DNA of 64,000 bases from Orthonyx spaldingii (Eukaryota > Chordata > Aves > Passeriformes > Orthonychidae), in the NCBI GenBank assembly GCA_013397795.1, contig VZTJ01005907.1, positions 972,956-1,036,955 of the forward strand, written 5' to 3'. Under the pieces are notes generated by a model, which did not search any database, had not been told where the DNA came from, and was given only the letters and a program-made list of their open reading frames with translations. A program made the position numbers and the translations under genes. Shown here piece by piece: positions 38,766-49,891 of this stretch (positions are counted from its first letter, which is position 1; each line of letters starts with the position of its first letter).

Positions 38766-38851
38766 CCGCGGGCCGGCGAGCCCGTTCCCGGCGCGGGCAC
38801 GGCGCCCGACTCCAAGATGGTGGTCAATGGAGGCCACCGGAGACAGCCTAG
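38762..38851 (+). CDS. possible upstream ORF, 29 codons
   Basis: The ATG inside the first CCAAGATGG element has A at -3 and G at +4. It opens a 29-codon frame (MAAGRRARSRRG... then an acidic/aromatic end) that stops at TAG 38,849-38,851, one base before the gap. It is rich in R, G and A, as CpG-island sequence would give. If the start site is upstream of 38,762 this would be an upstream ORF overlapping the next two ATGs, which are in the two other frames. Translation is speculative, and the start site may equally lie downstream of it. Confidence 0.25.
   Translation: MAAGRRARSRRGHGARLQDGGQWRPPETA
38812..38820 (+). promoter_or_regulatory. YY1-type start-site element 2
   Basis: A second exact CCAAGATGG, 55 bases after the first and in the same orientation. 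Its ATG at 38,817 also has A at -3 and G at +4. Confidence 0.6.
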
Positions 38852-38852
38852 C
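38817..38852 (+). CDS. possible start of coding exon 1, cut by the gap
   Basis: Two ATGs stay open up to the gap: 38,817 (MVVNGGHRRQPS, strong start context) and 38,827 (MEATGDSL, weaker, with T at -3). I recognise neither as the start of a named protein. The rest of the exon would lie in the N run. Any frame drawn across the gap is meaningless, because the N count may be arbitrary. This may also simply be 5' UTR. Confidence 0.25.
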
Positions 38853-39402
38853 NNNNNNNNNNNNNNNNNNNNNNNNNNNNNNNNNNNNNNNNNNNNNNNN
38901 NNNNNNNNNNNNNNNNNNNNNNNNNNNNNNNNNNNNNNNNNNNNNNNNNNNNNNNNNNNNNNNNNNNNNNNNNNNNNNNNNNNNNNNNNNNNNNNNNNNN
39001 NNNNNNNNNNNNNNNNNNNNNNNNNNNNNNNNNNNNNNNNNNNNNNNNNNNNNNNNNNNNNNNNNNNNNNNNNNNNNNNNNNNNNNNNNNNNNNNNNNNN
39101 NNNNNNNNNNNNNNNNNNNNNNNNNNNNNNNNNNNNNNNNNNNNNNNNNNNNNNNNNNNNNNNNNNNNNNNNNNNNNNNNNNNNNNNNNNNNNNNNNNNN
39201 NNNNNNNNNNNNNNNNNNNNNNNNNNNNNNNNNNNNNNNNNNNNNNNNNNNNNNNNNNNNNNNNNNNNNNNNNNNNNNNNNNNNNNNNNNNNNNNNNNNN
39301 NNNNNNNNNNNNNNNNNNNNNNNNNNNNNNNNNNNNNNNNNNNNNNNNNNNNNNNNNNNNNNNNNNNNNNNNNNNNNNNNNNNNNNNNNNNNNNNNNNNN
39401 NN
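38853..39402. other. assembly gap of 550 N inside the CpG island
   Basis: 550 undetermined bases flanked by GC-rich sequence; the right edge begins with a run of nine G. Extreme-GC dropout at promoters and first exons is a known weakness of many bird assemblies. The true length may differ from 550. Confidence 0.98.
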
Positions 39403-39679
39403 GGGGGGGGGCGGCTCCGTTCGGTCCCGGCCGTTCCGCTGGGTGTTCGCGGCGGAGCCCCGGGTGCGGGGGTGTCGAACCTGCCCCGGCCGGCCGGGGG
39501 TGCCCGGTCTCGGCTCCTGGGGTGGTTGTGGGGCTGGTGCAGGAGCAGCGGGGTGGTCGGCGGTCTCCTGTGTCAGAGTTTGCATGCACGGTTTATCCGT
39601 ATGGAAATCGCCCTGGCAGAATTGCCACTAAGGAGCCCTCGGGACGCACAGCCTCCTGTTAACCCCTTCTGCGGAGAGG
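39403..39679 (+). other. candidate 3' part of exon 1, ending at a splice donor
   Basis: GC-rich sequence continues from the gap to about 39,640 and reaches GAGAGG|GTGAGT, a near-consensus 5' splice site at 39,680. Composition then falls at once to AT-rich intron-like DNA. One frame is open from the gap past the donor, but its peptide (ending near NPFCGE) is unfamiliar, so this may be 5' UTR. An earlier donor inside the gap is equally possible, in which case this stretch is already intron. Confidence 0.4.
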
Positions 39680-39685
39680 GTGAGT

Positions 39686-42600
39686 TAAACATCAGGCCGG
39701 CTTCCCTCTGAGCGCTCATAAAAGTTTGCAAGTGGTCTTTATAAGCATCTGACTCGAAGTTATGAATGGTTTCTTGGAATTGTAGGAGCACTAAATCGAG
39801 TTATTTCTGCTGTTGTTGTTAACTTTGTACTTAAATTGAAGTATAGTACACTGAATCACAGTAGCTTAATTCTATGGAATACATTTCTGAGTGTTTATTT
39901 CATCAGGGTTGTGTATCATCTGATCACGTAGTCTTACGAACCCAGCATGTTCAATAGTCATGTTTCCATTCCCTGAATACTTACAGAATGCTCCCTTCTT
40001 TTATTTTTTCCCCCTCTCTTGTAACGCTTGTTGAAGTTTTCTACCCTGTTTCAGATTGTAAGCTATACATCTTATGCTGTTGATCTTTTGGGGCCATATC
40101 CCATTATGTGAACTGTGATCCCTGGCCATACCACACAAACCAAAGATGCTTTTTCACTGAAGCTAATTCCAGTATGGTTTGGGAACGTTACATCCATAGA
40201 CATCTTGAGGTGTGATCCATGCACGTCAAGACCTCGTGTCGTGCAGGTTTGTGCCATTAAAGCCTTCCCGCTGAAGATGTCATGCGGCTCTCAGCCCGAG
40301 CATAACCCCCGTTACCTTGAATATCCCCAGCTGATGAGTTTGCTGCAGTGAGACATTTGAAAGGAGGCAGGTTTCCAAGTCAGCAACCTCCTACTTCATT
40401 CAGTTGTCAGTCTGTAAACCAAGATACTCAAATGGACCTCGTATCAAAGTGATAGCCTTAGCGATAGAGTCTGTCAGGACAGATTCAATTCTTTACATTT
40501 TTGTACACAACTAAGTATGGCAGAGTGAATTAGCTATACTGCTAGGGCAAATTATTTGTCAGTCCAAAGCAAGCTACAGAAAGAGAGAAAACAAACGTAT
40601 TTTGCGACCTGGTAGACGAAGCTGATGAACTCTGTTCTGATTTTCCAGTTGGTCTAAATGTCCTGCCTCTACTCTGGTTTTCAGAATTGCATTAGCAATA
40701 CAAACCAGGTGGTGAATGCAGACAGCTGGGTAGCAGTAGCTTGACATGAGTTTATATGTATGAGAGCACTGGAGAAGTGACTGGGTTAGTCCTTGGAGGA
40801 ATATCTAGAATTTCTCTTCTATTGCTCTTTTAATGATGGCAGGTACATCTAAGAAGGAAGGAGCAGATGGAAGGGATTAGAAATCAACTGTGTTCTAGCA
40901 GAAAGGGGTTTTTTTTAATCTCCTTTGAAACATGTGAAACCTGTCACTCTGCAGCAAGGTTCTAGAGAGATGACTGACTGTTCATCGAATTAAATGTGCC
41001 ATTTTATGTGTTTCTGTGATGGACATGTAACCCAAGATGGTGTAACATGCATTTTTTTGGCTCATTCATTGTGTTTAGAGAAGTATTTTAGTCTAATCAA
41101 ACAATAATGATGATTGTTGTTAGTAGTTGTGAACCACCTTGTCCTATGATAGCCTCTTGCAAAATAGCTCAGTTTTTGGTAGATACTTTGTGGATTCAGA
41201 TCACTTCATGTAACTTCCATAGAGCAATTTTATCTATTCTTAAAATTTAGTTAAAGTGGTGATATTTTATTTACTGCTGCAAATAGTGAAAACAAATGTA
41301 AAATCTAAACAGGATACCTTTTTGTTTACTAAATTGTACATTCCTGACTTTGTAGAATGAAAGAACTTTTGATGTAAAGGCTCCATCATAAAGTCCTAAA
41401 ATATTGATTTTTATTCCAAAGTATTGGAATAGGTTGGCTAGTTAAGTAATTCTTGAATAACTGTCTACTTTAGGCTGATTTCCTTGCTTCTTGTTTTCCC
41501 AAGAGCTATGCTTTGTAGTTTCAACCATAGGGGGAAATTCGTACTTAGTTTTACCTTGTGGTATTTGTGCCTAGAGACTTTGGGGAGGCACAAGGTTTGG
41601 TTGTGTTGAGCAACACGCAGTGCCTCCCCTCCATCTGATCATGGCCTGCACTGTACTGACAAGCCCTTTGTCTTCCAAAGACATCTACCCAGTTTAAAAA
41701 AACATGTTTTGATTTATGGGGTTTGGGGTCTGAAGGATGATCAGCTTTTCTGATAATTGACCTATTCATTAGTTTGAAACACGCATGCATTTGCTCCATT
41801 AAATAAGAAGTGCCCTGGAGTGGTACATATTTGTGTGGTTTGGTTGTTGGACAGCTTATTTTAATCTTTGAGCTATATCTAGTTAAAATGTTGTATTTAA
41901 AATTTAGTAAATGTATGCTATACCTTCTGGAGCCCTTATACTTTGTCAGCTTGATAAATTAACTTTGACACACTGAATATTTTTCACCAGCTAACGTAGC
42001 TGTTAGTTAAGTTAAATAAAGGAGAAGAGCCCACATGCTCTCTCCATGCATACAGCTGGACATTTCTGTTAAATTTTTCAACAAAAATGAAATTTTGATT
42101 GGTTCTTAAAACTTCATGAATACACTAATTGGTGAATCATCTAATGTGCAGTTTAGTTTCAGGAAATATGAAATGGCTCACTAACTTTGTAGTTACAAGA
42201 TTATGCAGACCTTCTGAAAATCTCAGTAAGAAAATGTGTGCAGTGGTGGTGGTTGATATTTTTGGCTGTGAGAGAGGTTGGCTAAAACTCAATGCAGTTA
42301 TGCATAGTCTGCACTAGTTTATATGGTAGGAACTCACTTGAAGAATTATCTGGAAGGAAGAAAGAATAATTTTACAGGTTTATCTGCTCTCGGGACCTTA
42401 TCCAGATTTTGCTGAAGAAGTTGCAGTCAGGAACTGCTTCTGGCTGTGTAACAGGTCCTGAATGTAGTTGCTTTTCACCCTGTGCTTCTACAGTGCTGTG
42501 GTTGTTGAATTCTTCAGCCTTAATGTTGGACAGCTGCAAAACATTTAAAGCCTGTCTTTGAAAGATTGGGATAAGAAGGAGGGGGAGATGGAGGCTGGCC

Positions 42601-45600
42601 CAGATAAGTAATACTGCTTGAGGACTCTGAAGTATTTTCTTTATGTAGCCGTATACAGTGTGTTCAGGGCTAGCTGGAGACTACTTGATTATGTACTGTG
42701 TTATCAGCTGAAGTATTTAAACCAGTACTTCTTTCTTGTGAAAGTCTGAGTCTTTACAGTAGTTGAAGAATCAAAGAGGTCAGGAATTTGGTTTTCTTAT
42801 TGCTGCAGTAGAATAAGAGCAATTTTAGTACAGTACATAAGTACTCTGTGTAAACTCAAGGTTTTTATAACAAATATTTTCACTCTTGTTGAAGGTACAT
42901 TGAGCATTCCTTAAGATACTGTTGTATTGCAATACATATTGCAATACTTACGATGAGCACCAGTTTCTTAGAGGCAGAAACTTTTACAGTGTTTGTAAGT
43001 GCTTCAGTGATTTCTGACTGGAGCACATTTACAGAGGTGAAATTTGAAGTATTGCTTAAAAATTTGAGTAGGAGCAATCAAAAGTAGTTTTTCTGCAATA
43101 CTAAATCTGATAACATTTTTGTTCCTCCTCAGCAGAATGAATTCTGATAGTAATTCAACAGTCAGCCTGGCTCCCAAAAGGAATAACTTGGGCCTCATTG
43201 CTCAAGACTCAAATGTGAATCAGAGGATTAAGAATTGTAATTCTGGGATAAAAAATGTCTGGTACTTACTACCTAATATTCCCATTAGGCTAGTAGAGGC
43301 TCAAGGGCTGTAGTTGAATGTATTAGGCTTGATCAAGACTGTGATAAAAACTGGTTGAGATAATCTCTTAGGCTTTTTGACCTCTAATAACAAAAATTTA
43401 GCTTGTAGTGATTGCTTATGCCAGTTTGACATAATTTTCTTCATGGACCTTGCCTAGCTTAGCATGAACATGTTTAATAGGTAGACCCTGTTTCTTGAAA
43501 AGAACTTGAACAGGAAACTTCCATCTTCAGGGTGCCTCTAACTTCTGATAGATATAAAAACTTAAGTACCTAAGCAGAAGAAATTCTAACTATATACTCT
43601 GGCTCTGTACCTTGGGTTTTTGGGTTTGCAGTAAGATGTGCAGCACTGTTTGATTTACTCACTGATTTGCTTGTGGAAAAAGTACCCATTACTAAACTTT
43701 GGTTTTGGGGAGCCTTTACGTTTGGCATCCGTGAAGGAGATATTTTAATCATTCCACTAGTGCACTAAGAGATCTTTTATTCTTTTGAAGTAGCACATGA
43801 ATAAAGTGAATTAATTTTAGGATGCAAATTACCTTTAATCTTCAGTTGACTTGTATCTTTGTATGATAAGTTTGGTTAAACACACTGCTTAGTTGATGCT
43901 TTGTTTTCTGAAGTCTTTAATTTTCACATTTCTGTTGGGGAATAGTGAATTAAGTATTTTTAAAAAATCTATGTTGAATCTCACTTGGATATAAAATGGA
44001 AGCCAAATATACAAAAAGCATTTTAAAACTGGATTGTAGTTTATTTCTTCAGATGTGCAGGATGAGTAGTTAACTCATCAATTTTGTAAAAATAATTTTT
44101 TAATTTAAAATATGCTCAGTAAGTTAAAATTTCTATTCAGTTGTGTCTTGCAGTATTTTGGACTTGGTAGGTCTGATTTCTCATTTGTTGGTCTTACTGG
44201 TGGCTTAGAAGAGGAAGTTAACAATGTATTTTTAAGCTGTCAAACAGTTGTGGTGGTAAAGTTATTAACAGTTAAGAGGGTTATCTTTACACGAAGAACA
44301 TTCCTTTCAACCAAAAGCCAGCAGTCTGATTGTTTCCAGCTTTGCACCTCAGATAGGATAATACCAGGCCATCCCTGTAGGCTCCGCCAAGAGCCATCTC
44401 CATTGTCACATTATTTACTGCCTGAGTCCTCGTTAGAATTGTGGCTGTTTAACAACAGATTTACGGAGTCCATCCCTCCCAGGGAAGGGTACCTGGCTTT
44501 GTTAACATTGATATTATTCCTTTTTCTTGCCTTTTTCTGAAACCACATATGGTTTGGGTCTCTGCAATTGCTTGGCAGAGAATCAGGAAAGATGCTCTCA
44601 ATGTTCTCTCACTGTGATCATAGTTAATAAAGCTTCTGTTTGACCTGTCTTAAATTGTGCCTGTGTTATTACACACATGGAGTCCCCAGATTTTCTGACA
44701 CAGTTTCTCCATTTTTATTCAACCAGTTCATTTAATCCACACTGTTCTCATTTCTTTTTTCCTCTGGGTTAGTTGGTAGTGGGTTGTTAAGGGAGATCGA
44801 CTGTGAGTGTTGGTATTGGCCTGAGAGTGTCCTGGTGTGTGTGACAGTGTGGGGGTGCAGAGGGGTGATGGCATTGTGTTGTCCCTTCAGACTGCAGTGA
44901 CTTGTTCTCTCTTAAGTCTGTCTTGTCCAGCCACACTCTTGATGTAAGAAAAGTCTCTTGAATCCAGTGAGCAAAATTTCTGCTGCCAAGATCTCACTGG
45001 GTATTTCTGCAAGTTCTTGCCAGCAGTTTAACTCATTTGGACATTTGACATGATTTAAAACTTTGGCAACAAACCTGATCTGTTTTGATTTTTCCTTTAG
45101 TTTTATTTGTTAATAGTACATTGAGGCCTTAATGCAGACTGTCACAATGATGGTAGATTGGAATATAAATCAGATTTGAAGTTTCAGTATCAAACCAGCT
45201 TTATCTTCAAAAACATGTGAAGTTTATTCACTGAAGAAATTCCTCATTTTTATTGTTCTTAAGATCTGGACAACTTATTTATGAAAGCAAGAACTTTGAC
45301 AACAGGAGCTCTGGTTCTTATAGATGTAAAACAGATTATATGTCATAATTTGGATTTAAATTATGAGATTGAAATTACTGATAGTATAGTGTGTCTTGGA
45401 GAATGCAAAAGTACTACTTGTGGTTTTAAAACCCTGAACTGCAGAGTACTGACTCTGGGAGAGGGTATCAGGAATGTGTTAATAAATAGTTCACCTGTTC
45501 TTGTCTTCTCTGCTGAGCAGCATGTATAGGCCAGACAGGTTTTTTATTAGGTGTACCCTGTGATGGTCAGGGCTATTCTTATGTTACATCCCATTACTGT

Positions 45601-46245
45601 ATTTCAGAAGCATGTCGTCTGCCTGTTAGTATTTGCTGACATGATTAGCTTATAGCCTGGTTTGGCAATTAGCAAATTCTGTCCCATCCTGGATTATGAC
45701 ATTGTAATTGTTGGTTTCTTTCCATAACTTAGTTCTCTTTAGTTGAGAATGTTTGAAATGGTCTTTTGCCGAAAATCTGGCTTTATACTTGACACTTAGC
45801 ATAATGTGCACTGGTAAAGCTGTAGAAATACTGATTTTTTTTTTTTTTAACCTCTATTCATTTAATCTGTTTGAGAAGGAAAATTCATTTTTTGTTCTTT
45901 ATGAGAAAGATAACAATTAGTCTTCCAGTATGACAATTCCAAAATAAATTCTCTTAGGTCTTTTGTGGTGCTTTCATGTCTCAGTTAAATTATTTTCAAG
46001 TTCAGTTAATCCACACAGTAGTCTATATTATAGAGGTATTTTTATTGAATTATATTCTAGCAACATTTATTTTAATAAATACAGACTCTTTCAGATTGAC
46101 CTGATGATCTCATGTTTCCCTTTACTGGGACTAAAAAGATAAAATCTGGTAATCAGTCAGAAATTTTAATTTTTATAATACTAAAATAGTTGTGCTGTGA
46201 GAAGTGAGAAAGCTGTTTTGCCTCAAGAGTCTGTGTTGCCCAGTA
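39686..46245. other. presumed first intron, proximal part
   Basis: T-rich intron-like DNA with no recognisable exon. Plus-strand T runs recur, the longest being the 14-base run at 45,835-45,848. The 44,280-44,560 segment is less AT-rich, keeps several CpGs and may be a regulatory element. At 42,924-42,946 the 10-mer TATTGCAATA occurs twice. Confidence 0.5.
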
Positions 46246-46440
46246 TCAGTTCTCATGTGCAGATGATATGGTTTTGTTCTCTTAAATTCCTTGGGGTCTG
46301 AAGTATTTGTTAGAGGATTTAGCATTTTTGTCAGTAGAACTGTTAGTCCCCATGTGCATACGACATGGTTTTGTTCTCAAAACTCCTTTAGGAGGCAAGC
46401 ATCTGTTAAAGGATTTTCAGTGGTTTTGTCAGAATGGTTG
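46246..46440. repeat. two-copy 97-bp tandem direct repeat
   Basis: Copy 1 (about 46,246-46,342) and copy 2 (about 46,343-46,440) share CATGTGCA (46,254 and 46,351), 'ATGGTTTTGTTCTC', CTGTTA/TTGTTAGAGGATTT-type and TTTTGTCAG blocks in the same order, with a 97-base offset. Scattered substitutions suggest a fairly old duplication. Neither copy is part of a family I recognise. Confidence 0.85.
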
Positions 46441-49400
46441 CAATTAACATTCAAAACTATCAAGTAATTGCACTCATCTATAGCTCAGAGTTGCTTATGT
46501 GGGTGACTGATGACCACTGCATTGAACAAATTCTCTAATTTTATGTTTGTCTAACAGTTGTGAACAGAATAAACAAGGTTTGGGGCTTTAACGTCCAGTC
46601 TAGTAGAGCAACTGGTGTCTGAAATAGTAGTAAGCATCTTGTATCTTATATTAAGGTTTGAACTTAGATTTAGTATGGCACAAGTTTTGGAAAAACGTTG
46701 TGTTCTATAGTTCTATATAATTCAGGAAAAACGGACTTTTTGTTGATTGAACTTCCACTTGTTTTCATGTCAGAAGCTGGTTTCCAGGGGATAAATTTTA
46801 AGCAGCCTGAAAGTTTGAAATATCCCTGCTTTGACTGTTGTTTGGTTTGTCCCTTTTCCACATTAGATGATTACTGTCGTATTTTTTGGTGACTGATGTT
46901 TAGCTTTTTTCACAACTAATTTTGATCAGAATTGTAAGAATTCAAAAAAATAGCTATGTACCATTGGTTATCTCTTTGACAATACCTATATTTAAGTATA
47001 TATGGAAATCCTTGGTGATAGTGAGCTCTATAGGGACTTTAGAGCCCTGTTTTCAGCAACAGGGTTTATTTGGGTAGATAATATTCTCCTGGAGTATCAT
47101 AGATGACAGTAGATAGCAGTAACTGCAAATCTTCAGGTTATTTTGTAAATGGTTTTTAAGATAGAAATTATTTTAGTTTTAGTCCTGTAAGTTCTTGCTT
47201 ATAGGCTCAAAAATTATCACATTATGAAACTACTTTTTTTTCAGTTATGCAAATAATTCAGTAGAAGCAAAAACTGCAAAATGTCCACATAGCCCATGAA
47301 TTCTATATTTTTTAAACTTTAGTAAAATATGAAATATTCATCAGTTTTGCACCATGATAAGCCAATTGTCTCAATGCTAGTAAAGTTAACATGGCATACT
47401 TATAGTGTATCCGTGCATGGTTGAGGACTATGTGATTCCTGTACTTGCTTTAATGCCTGTAATAAGTGAAAAGAATCTTGATTTGACAGTTTCATTGACA
47501 GTGGCATGTGTAATTTCACACAAGTTTCCTAAAGGGACATCTGCAATGGTGTTTTCTGTTTTCCTGAGAAATACAGAGACACTACGATTTTTGGTTTTAC
47601 TTTCTTCATAATTGCGAAGAGCAGTAAGTAAAACAAATCTGAAAACTGTGGAGAAAAGAGAATAATGTTATGTAAGGAGATAAAACACCATACAGTTACA
47701 GTTTATGATTTCTTCTTTACTATGAAGTTTCATAAAGTCATATTTTTCCTTTTTAATATTAATGCTTTGTTTGACAGAAGTTTGATACTGCAAAGATGAG
47801 CAAAGCAGGAGTTTTGCCCTTTTTTTATGCAGTACAAATCTAGAAGGAGAATGTTCAGGGTTCATTCTCAGTTTTTCCCTGTAAACTCACCACTTGCATC
47901 TCATTTTCTGTGTTCTCACAAATGCTGGGCTTGGTTTCTTCTTTTACTCATAGACTTGCTTTTCTTTGTACTATTAAGTTATAGCTCAAATGCCAGAAAA
48001 TCTGCTTTGCAATTTAATTTTGGCTTACTTGAAGAGGGTCAGTAATTATAGTTACTGTTTCCAGCAAGTTGAGTTTTTCCAGAAGTCTTTCTATGAAGAA
48101 TGTGACTGTGGATTAATTGAACATAAAAATGAGTCAAAAACTTTTTTCTGCCAAAGGCAAATGTAGGAGTAGGTGCTAGTAAGGTTTTCAAAACTCTGTT
48201 ACCTAGGTAATTCATAGGTCTAGTGTGAGTGGTTGCCCAAGGAAGTATAAAACTGGTTTAATTTAGTGAGGAAGTTACTGGAGTACAGCTTACCTGTAAA
48301 ATAGATAGTAATTCTCTGGAAGTTTTTTAGTTTTCACTCTTACAAAAAAATTGATGTTGAGATATTTTTAAAACCTACTGCCTCCAAGCTTCCTGTCAGC
48401 AGTAAGGTTGTCATCTCTAAAGCATGGTACCCTGTCTTTTTTCAAGTTATTCTGAATTCATAGAGGACAGTCAGTTAGCAGTTGTTGATTTAAGAATATG
48501 ATGACATCACAGATGGCATAGCTAACAAAACTTCTCTTCTGCCTTGCTTGTTTATGTGCCTTTCTTTAGTGTCTGGAGGGGCTGAAGAGGCAACAGTGGT
48601 GCTCAGAGGCAGCAGGATGACGTACTTTAGTCATTCAATAGCGTGTGATAGTACTTAGCTGATGCCTCTCTTCTGAAGGATGTTTAGTTCTGCAGTTTCA
48701 TTAATCACTGTAAGTTTTCCTAATGCTCAGGATGCACTTTTCTTTAAAAAAAAATCATAATATTGCTGTAAGGAGTGACATATATAGCAGGAATTACGGT
48801 GCTTTTACAAATACAACTACATATGAAAAAATTCTGGTCTTTGATTTGAGACAGTGATGGAAGCCATATCTGGAAAAGAATGTCAATGCACAAAGGTAAC
48901 TCTCTATTACAAAATCTCACTAGGTGGGCCAACCAGTACAGCACCATTTGCAAATACCTTAAGTAGCTGAATCCAGTGTTTCCTACTCATTTAGCTTTGC
49001 ATGTGTATTTCGTCTTTTACTAGTTTTGGAGTTGAACCATGTATTTAGCTTTAATGGGAAGTCCTCCTCTATGCAGGAGCTGAGCCTGGGGCTCTAATAA
49101 ATACATGTAGAAAGTTGCTCCTCAAAAGGCTTTGCACAAACATATCTGTCCTGTGTGTACAGGAGTCAAGTAGATGGGGATAAACTGTGTATTCATGCAC
49201 TCTGCTTGTTGTGTTGGAGTACAGCAGCAAAGGAATGTCATGAAGTGAGGGAAGTGCAGTTCCATGTCATCCCTGCCGAGCTGAAGTTTGCAGTGTGTTG
49301 GCAGCAGCACAACCACAGGTACTGTGATGCCAAACTTGTGTGTGATCCCTAGGCTGTAGCACAGTGCCAGCCTGGTAAGAGTTATTTCTTCTTTTGCATC

Positions 49401-49474
49401 TTTCTCCCTTCTCATCAGGTAGAAAGGATTTATGACCATGGAAATCTGTTGTGGGAATATGTTAAGTCCTTGCA
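46441..49474. other. presumed intron DNA
   Basis: AT-rich with no supported exon or repeat. Segment 49,130-49,440, beside the next CR1, is less AT-rich and unrecognised. Confidence 0.5.
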
Positions 49475-49891
49475 TCCAGAGGAGGACAACAAAGCTAGTG
49501 CAAGGCCTGGAAGCAGTGTCCTGTGAGGAGCACAGAGCTTGACTTTGTCTTGTTTGCAGAAGAGGAGGCTGAGCATGACCTCATTGCTCTCTAGAGTTCC
49601 CTGAGGAGGGGAAGTGGAGAGGGAGGTGCTGAGCTTTTCTCCCTGGGATCCAGAGACAGGATGTATGGGAATGGTTCAAAGCTGCTCCAGGGCAGCATTA
49701 GGAAGTATTTCTTCAAACACTGGAACAGGCACCCTAGAGAGTTGGTCAATGCCCCAAGCCTGTCAGTGTTTCAGAGGTGTTTGGACAATGCCCTTAAAAC
49801 TTGCTTTAACTTGGTCAGCCTGGAATTGGTCAGGCAGTTGGACCAGGTGATTCTTGTAGGTCACTCTCAACTGAAATATTCTATTCTATAG
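49475..49891 (+). mobile_element. CR1 LINE 3'-end fragment, sense
   Basis: A 5'-truncated CR1 in plus orientation. In order it shows 'CCAGAGGAGGACAACAAAGC', AAGGCCTGGAAG, 'AGAAGAGGAGGCTGAGCATG', 'ACCTCATTGCTCTCTAGAGT', 'AAACACTGGAACAGGCACCC', 'AGAGGTGTTTGGACAATGCC' and the end GTAGGTCACTCTCAACTGAA. A short TTCTATTCTATAG tail follows, the family's characteristic 3' microsatellite. The last part of the reverse transcriptase ORF is not retained. Frames inside it are repeat-derived. Confidence 0.9.

Larger units (their letters stand above)
38500..39640. promoter_or_regulatory. CpG-island promoter, interrupted by an assembly gap
   Basis: This is the only GC-rich, CpG-dense segment of the window. 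Visible parts are 38,500-38,852 and 39,403-39,640. The left part has Sp1-type boxes (38,667-38,676 and 38,677-38,687), a CACGTG E-box (38,738-38,743), NRF1-like CTGCGCAGC near 38,571 and two CCAAGATGG elements. There is no TATA box. This is the architecture of a broad, housekeeping-type promoter. The CCAAGATGG orientation, the good donor at 39,680 and the T-run excess downstream all suggest transcription to the right; divergent transcription is also possible. Confidence 0.88.

Noticed and set aside
38456..39711. Long frames (up to 377 codons) on both strands across the CpG island
   Set aside because: They are long only because the 550 N are read as open codons. The visible parts are GC-rich composition-driven peptides, and both strands are open at once.
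43119..43313. Frame after an acceptor-like TTCCTCCTCAG, considered as an exon
   Set aside because: No usable donor at the end, and the frame is low in complexity (N, S, I rich) with no known similarity.
44112..44540. 142-codon plus-strand frame
   Set aside because: There is no recognisable domain and the termini are hydrophobic and T-rich. The underlying sequence looks more like a non-coding element, and no splice sites bound it.
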